Assembly (NCBI GenBank): GCA_020086605.1
Contig: JACBWW010000029.1
Coordinates: 1,254,748 to 1,318,747, forward strand
DNA length: 64,000 nucleotides
DNA from: Lanius collurio
Lineage: Eukaryota > Chordata > Aves > Passeriformes > Laniidae
Direction of reading: 5' to 3'
Shown: positions 62,601 to 64,000 of the stretch, piece after piece
How positions within the stretch are numbered: position 1 is the stretch's first letter
Layout: each line of letters opens with the position of its first letter
Notes under the pieces: generated by a model
The model's input: only the letters and a program-made list of their open reading frames with translations
What the model was told of the DNA's origin: nothing
Databases searched by the model: none
Program-made: the position numbers and the translations under genes

Positions 62601-64000
62601 AGCAGTGAATACTGCTCTGATCTCCTCTGGAATTATGCAGCAGGCTGGGGAAGTGCCCTGGCTCAGTGCCTGGTGAGCTTCCCCCCTGGGAATGTCTGGG
62701 AGAAGTCTGGGAAGGCTGCTCTGATATCTCAGTTTGCAGGAGTGACACGAAACCTCTCCTTATATGATCCTTCATTTTGCATTCACTTTTTAAACAAAGG
62801 TATTGGCATAAAATTGGACCCTCCATTGTTTGAAGGAGGGAGTTTTAATGAGTGTTACCTTAGTTCTGCAGGGCTCTGGCCCTTAAATGAAAAGAATCTC
62901 TTTTACTCATCATTTATCAGCAATGAATATCTAATGTAGTCCTGCTGCCTAAGGAAGAATTTGTATGAAAGGGATGAAAAGAAACATTTATTTTAAAAAC
63001 CCAAGATATTTACTCCTCAAAGCTGAGTCACTGAATTTATGGCCCAAGAAGTTGTCTCAAAGACACAAATGTCTTTAGTTTATTTTTTTTTATGTTGAAT
63101 CACAAATAATTTTGAGTGGCAGGATGACTTTGCACAGCCAGGGAGCTTTTATAAATGTGTGCAGCCAGGATGTCCTGTGGCTCCACTGCTGTCTGGAAAG
63201 AATATCCAGTGCCTGAATTTCTCACATGATTCTCCTCACCCCCAGTTCTGCATCCCCAGGTGCTGAAGGCAGCACAGCCCAGTGCTCCAGACCTGCCTGG
63301 GGTGATGCTGGTGCTGGGGATTTGATGCTGCTGGGTGCCTGTGGTGTCAGGGCTGGAATTCCAGTCTGTGCTGGGTACAGAGCTTTCCTTGGGATTTTTT
63401 TTTGCTTGAAAAACGCTCTGGAAACGTTGAGATAACTTCTTTTCATTTTCCCACGCAATCTGCCTGCTTTCAGCACCACAGCTGTTCCCAGGGCATCGCT
63501 GCCACCTGATGGAATAACCCTGTGGCTGGAATATCAAACGGGGAGCTGTGGAATAAATTGAAATGCCAGGCTGGAAGAAGAATAATTTTGCTGGGGAAAC
63601 TCATGGCATTGCTGAGAATACCAAGGATGCTATATCTCAGTAGATTTGTTCAGACCTGGGGCTGCAGTGCTGCAGAGATAACATTTACCAGCTTGGCAAA
63701 TATTTTGTGGTTGGATCCACAGAAATCCAGAGCTGCTCTGCCAACACCTTCCTGCAGAGTTATGGAATTACTGAGGGGAACAGGGAGCAGAGAAATAGAA
63801 ATATAAACAGCAGTGATGCAGATGTGAGGGTGTGATTTGGGTTACTGGGGCAAACAGAAGGTGTGAGGAGCTGAGGGAGAAGCCTGTCCTGGCAGGGGAG
63901 GTGTCTCAGCTGGACAGCCCAGGAACCAATGGAGAGCTTGGAAAACCTCAGCACCTTCTGGATTCTACAGTTTGCCTGTCCCAAAAATCCATTTCAAACC
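56680..64000 (-). other. ADRA1B: ADRA1B intron 1 (partial)
   Basis: The ADRA1B intron splits the gene after TM6 and is long in mammals. The 7.3 kb here is its 3' part. It holds a CR1 remnant near 60312-60425 and AT-rich blocks with an AP-1-like TGAGTCA near 58806. No other exon was recognised. Confidence 0.8.
60312..60425 (-). mobile_element. CR1 LINE 3' fragment
   Basis: 'atcatggaattgtggaatac' followed by 'ccttaaagctcatccagtgc', 'cacccctgccacgggcaggg' and 'acaccttccactatcccagg' is the reverse complement of a CR1 3' end, close to the copy at 24278-24455. It lies in the sense direction of ADRA1B. Confidence 0.88.

Noticed and set aside
1..64000. CRISPR arrays, operons, prokaryotic mobile elements
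   Set aside because: The window is clearly vertebrate nuclear DNA. The only tandem arrays are simple minisatellites with no spacer structure.

Overview
The window is vertebrate nuclear DNA, almost certainly from a bird. It carries spliced genes with GT-AG introns, CpG-rich promoters, AATAAA poly(A) signals and many degraded CR1 LINE fragments, which are the typical avian interspersed repeat. Introns and intergenic spaces are short for a vertebrate. I cannot fix the species. A passerine or other neoavian bird is an inference from the CR1 style only.

Three conserved genes are recognised. PWWP2A lies on the + strand with coding exons at 3817-4801 and 14482-16171, and its 3'UTR runs to about 17350. 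TTC1 lies on the - strand with seven coding exons between 53099 and 34754, a non-coding first exon near 53860-53915, and a 3'UTR to about 34310. ADRA1B, the alpha-1B adrenergic receptor, lies on the - strand, and only its last coding exon (56210-56679) is in the window. As I recall the human map, the order and relative orientation ADRA1B - TTC1 - PWWP2A match human 5q33, with PWWP2A and TTC1 tail to tail.

Layout: 1-3420 is intergenic with CR1 fragments. 3440-4870 is the PWWP2A CpG-rich promoter and first exon, broken by a 379-base gap of N. 4802-14481 is PWWP2A intron 1. 14482-17350 is its last main exon. 17351-34310 is intergenic and holds CR1 copies, a possible regulatory element near 28600-29080 and two candidate alternative PWWP2A terminal exons (near 25025 and 27516). 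34310-53920 is TTC1. 53991-54270 is a strict 10-bp-period minisatellite beside the TTC1 promoter. 54271-56209 is the presumed ADRA1B 3'UTR and spacer, with a second gap of N. 56680-64000 is ADRA1B intron.

The genes are not a functional operon-like unit. PWWP2A is a nuclear H2A.Z/H3K36me-chromatin reader, TTC1 a TPR co-chaperone/adaptor, and ADRA1B a Gq-coupled receptor. The observations most worth a second look are the phase-compatible candidate PWWP2A terminal exons that would remove the PWWP domain, the decamer array built on a splice-donor-like unit, the loss of the mammalian poly-arginine AP2-binding run and shortened tail in ADRA1B, and a TTC1 intron made mostly of CR1. I found no clearly novel biological system.
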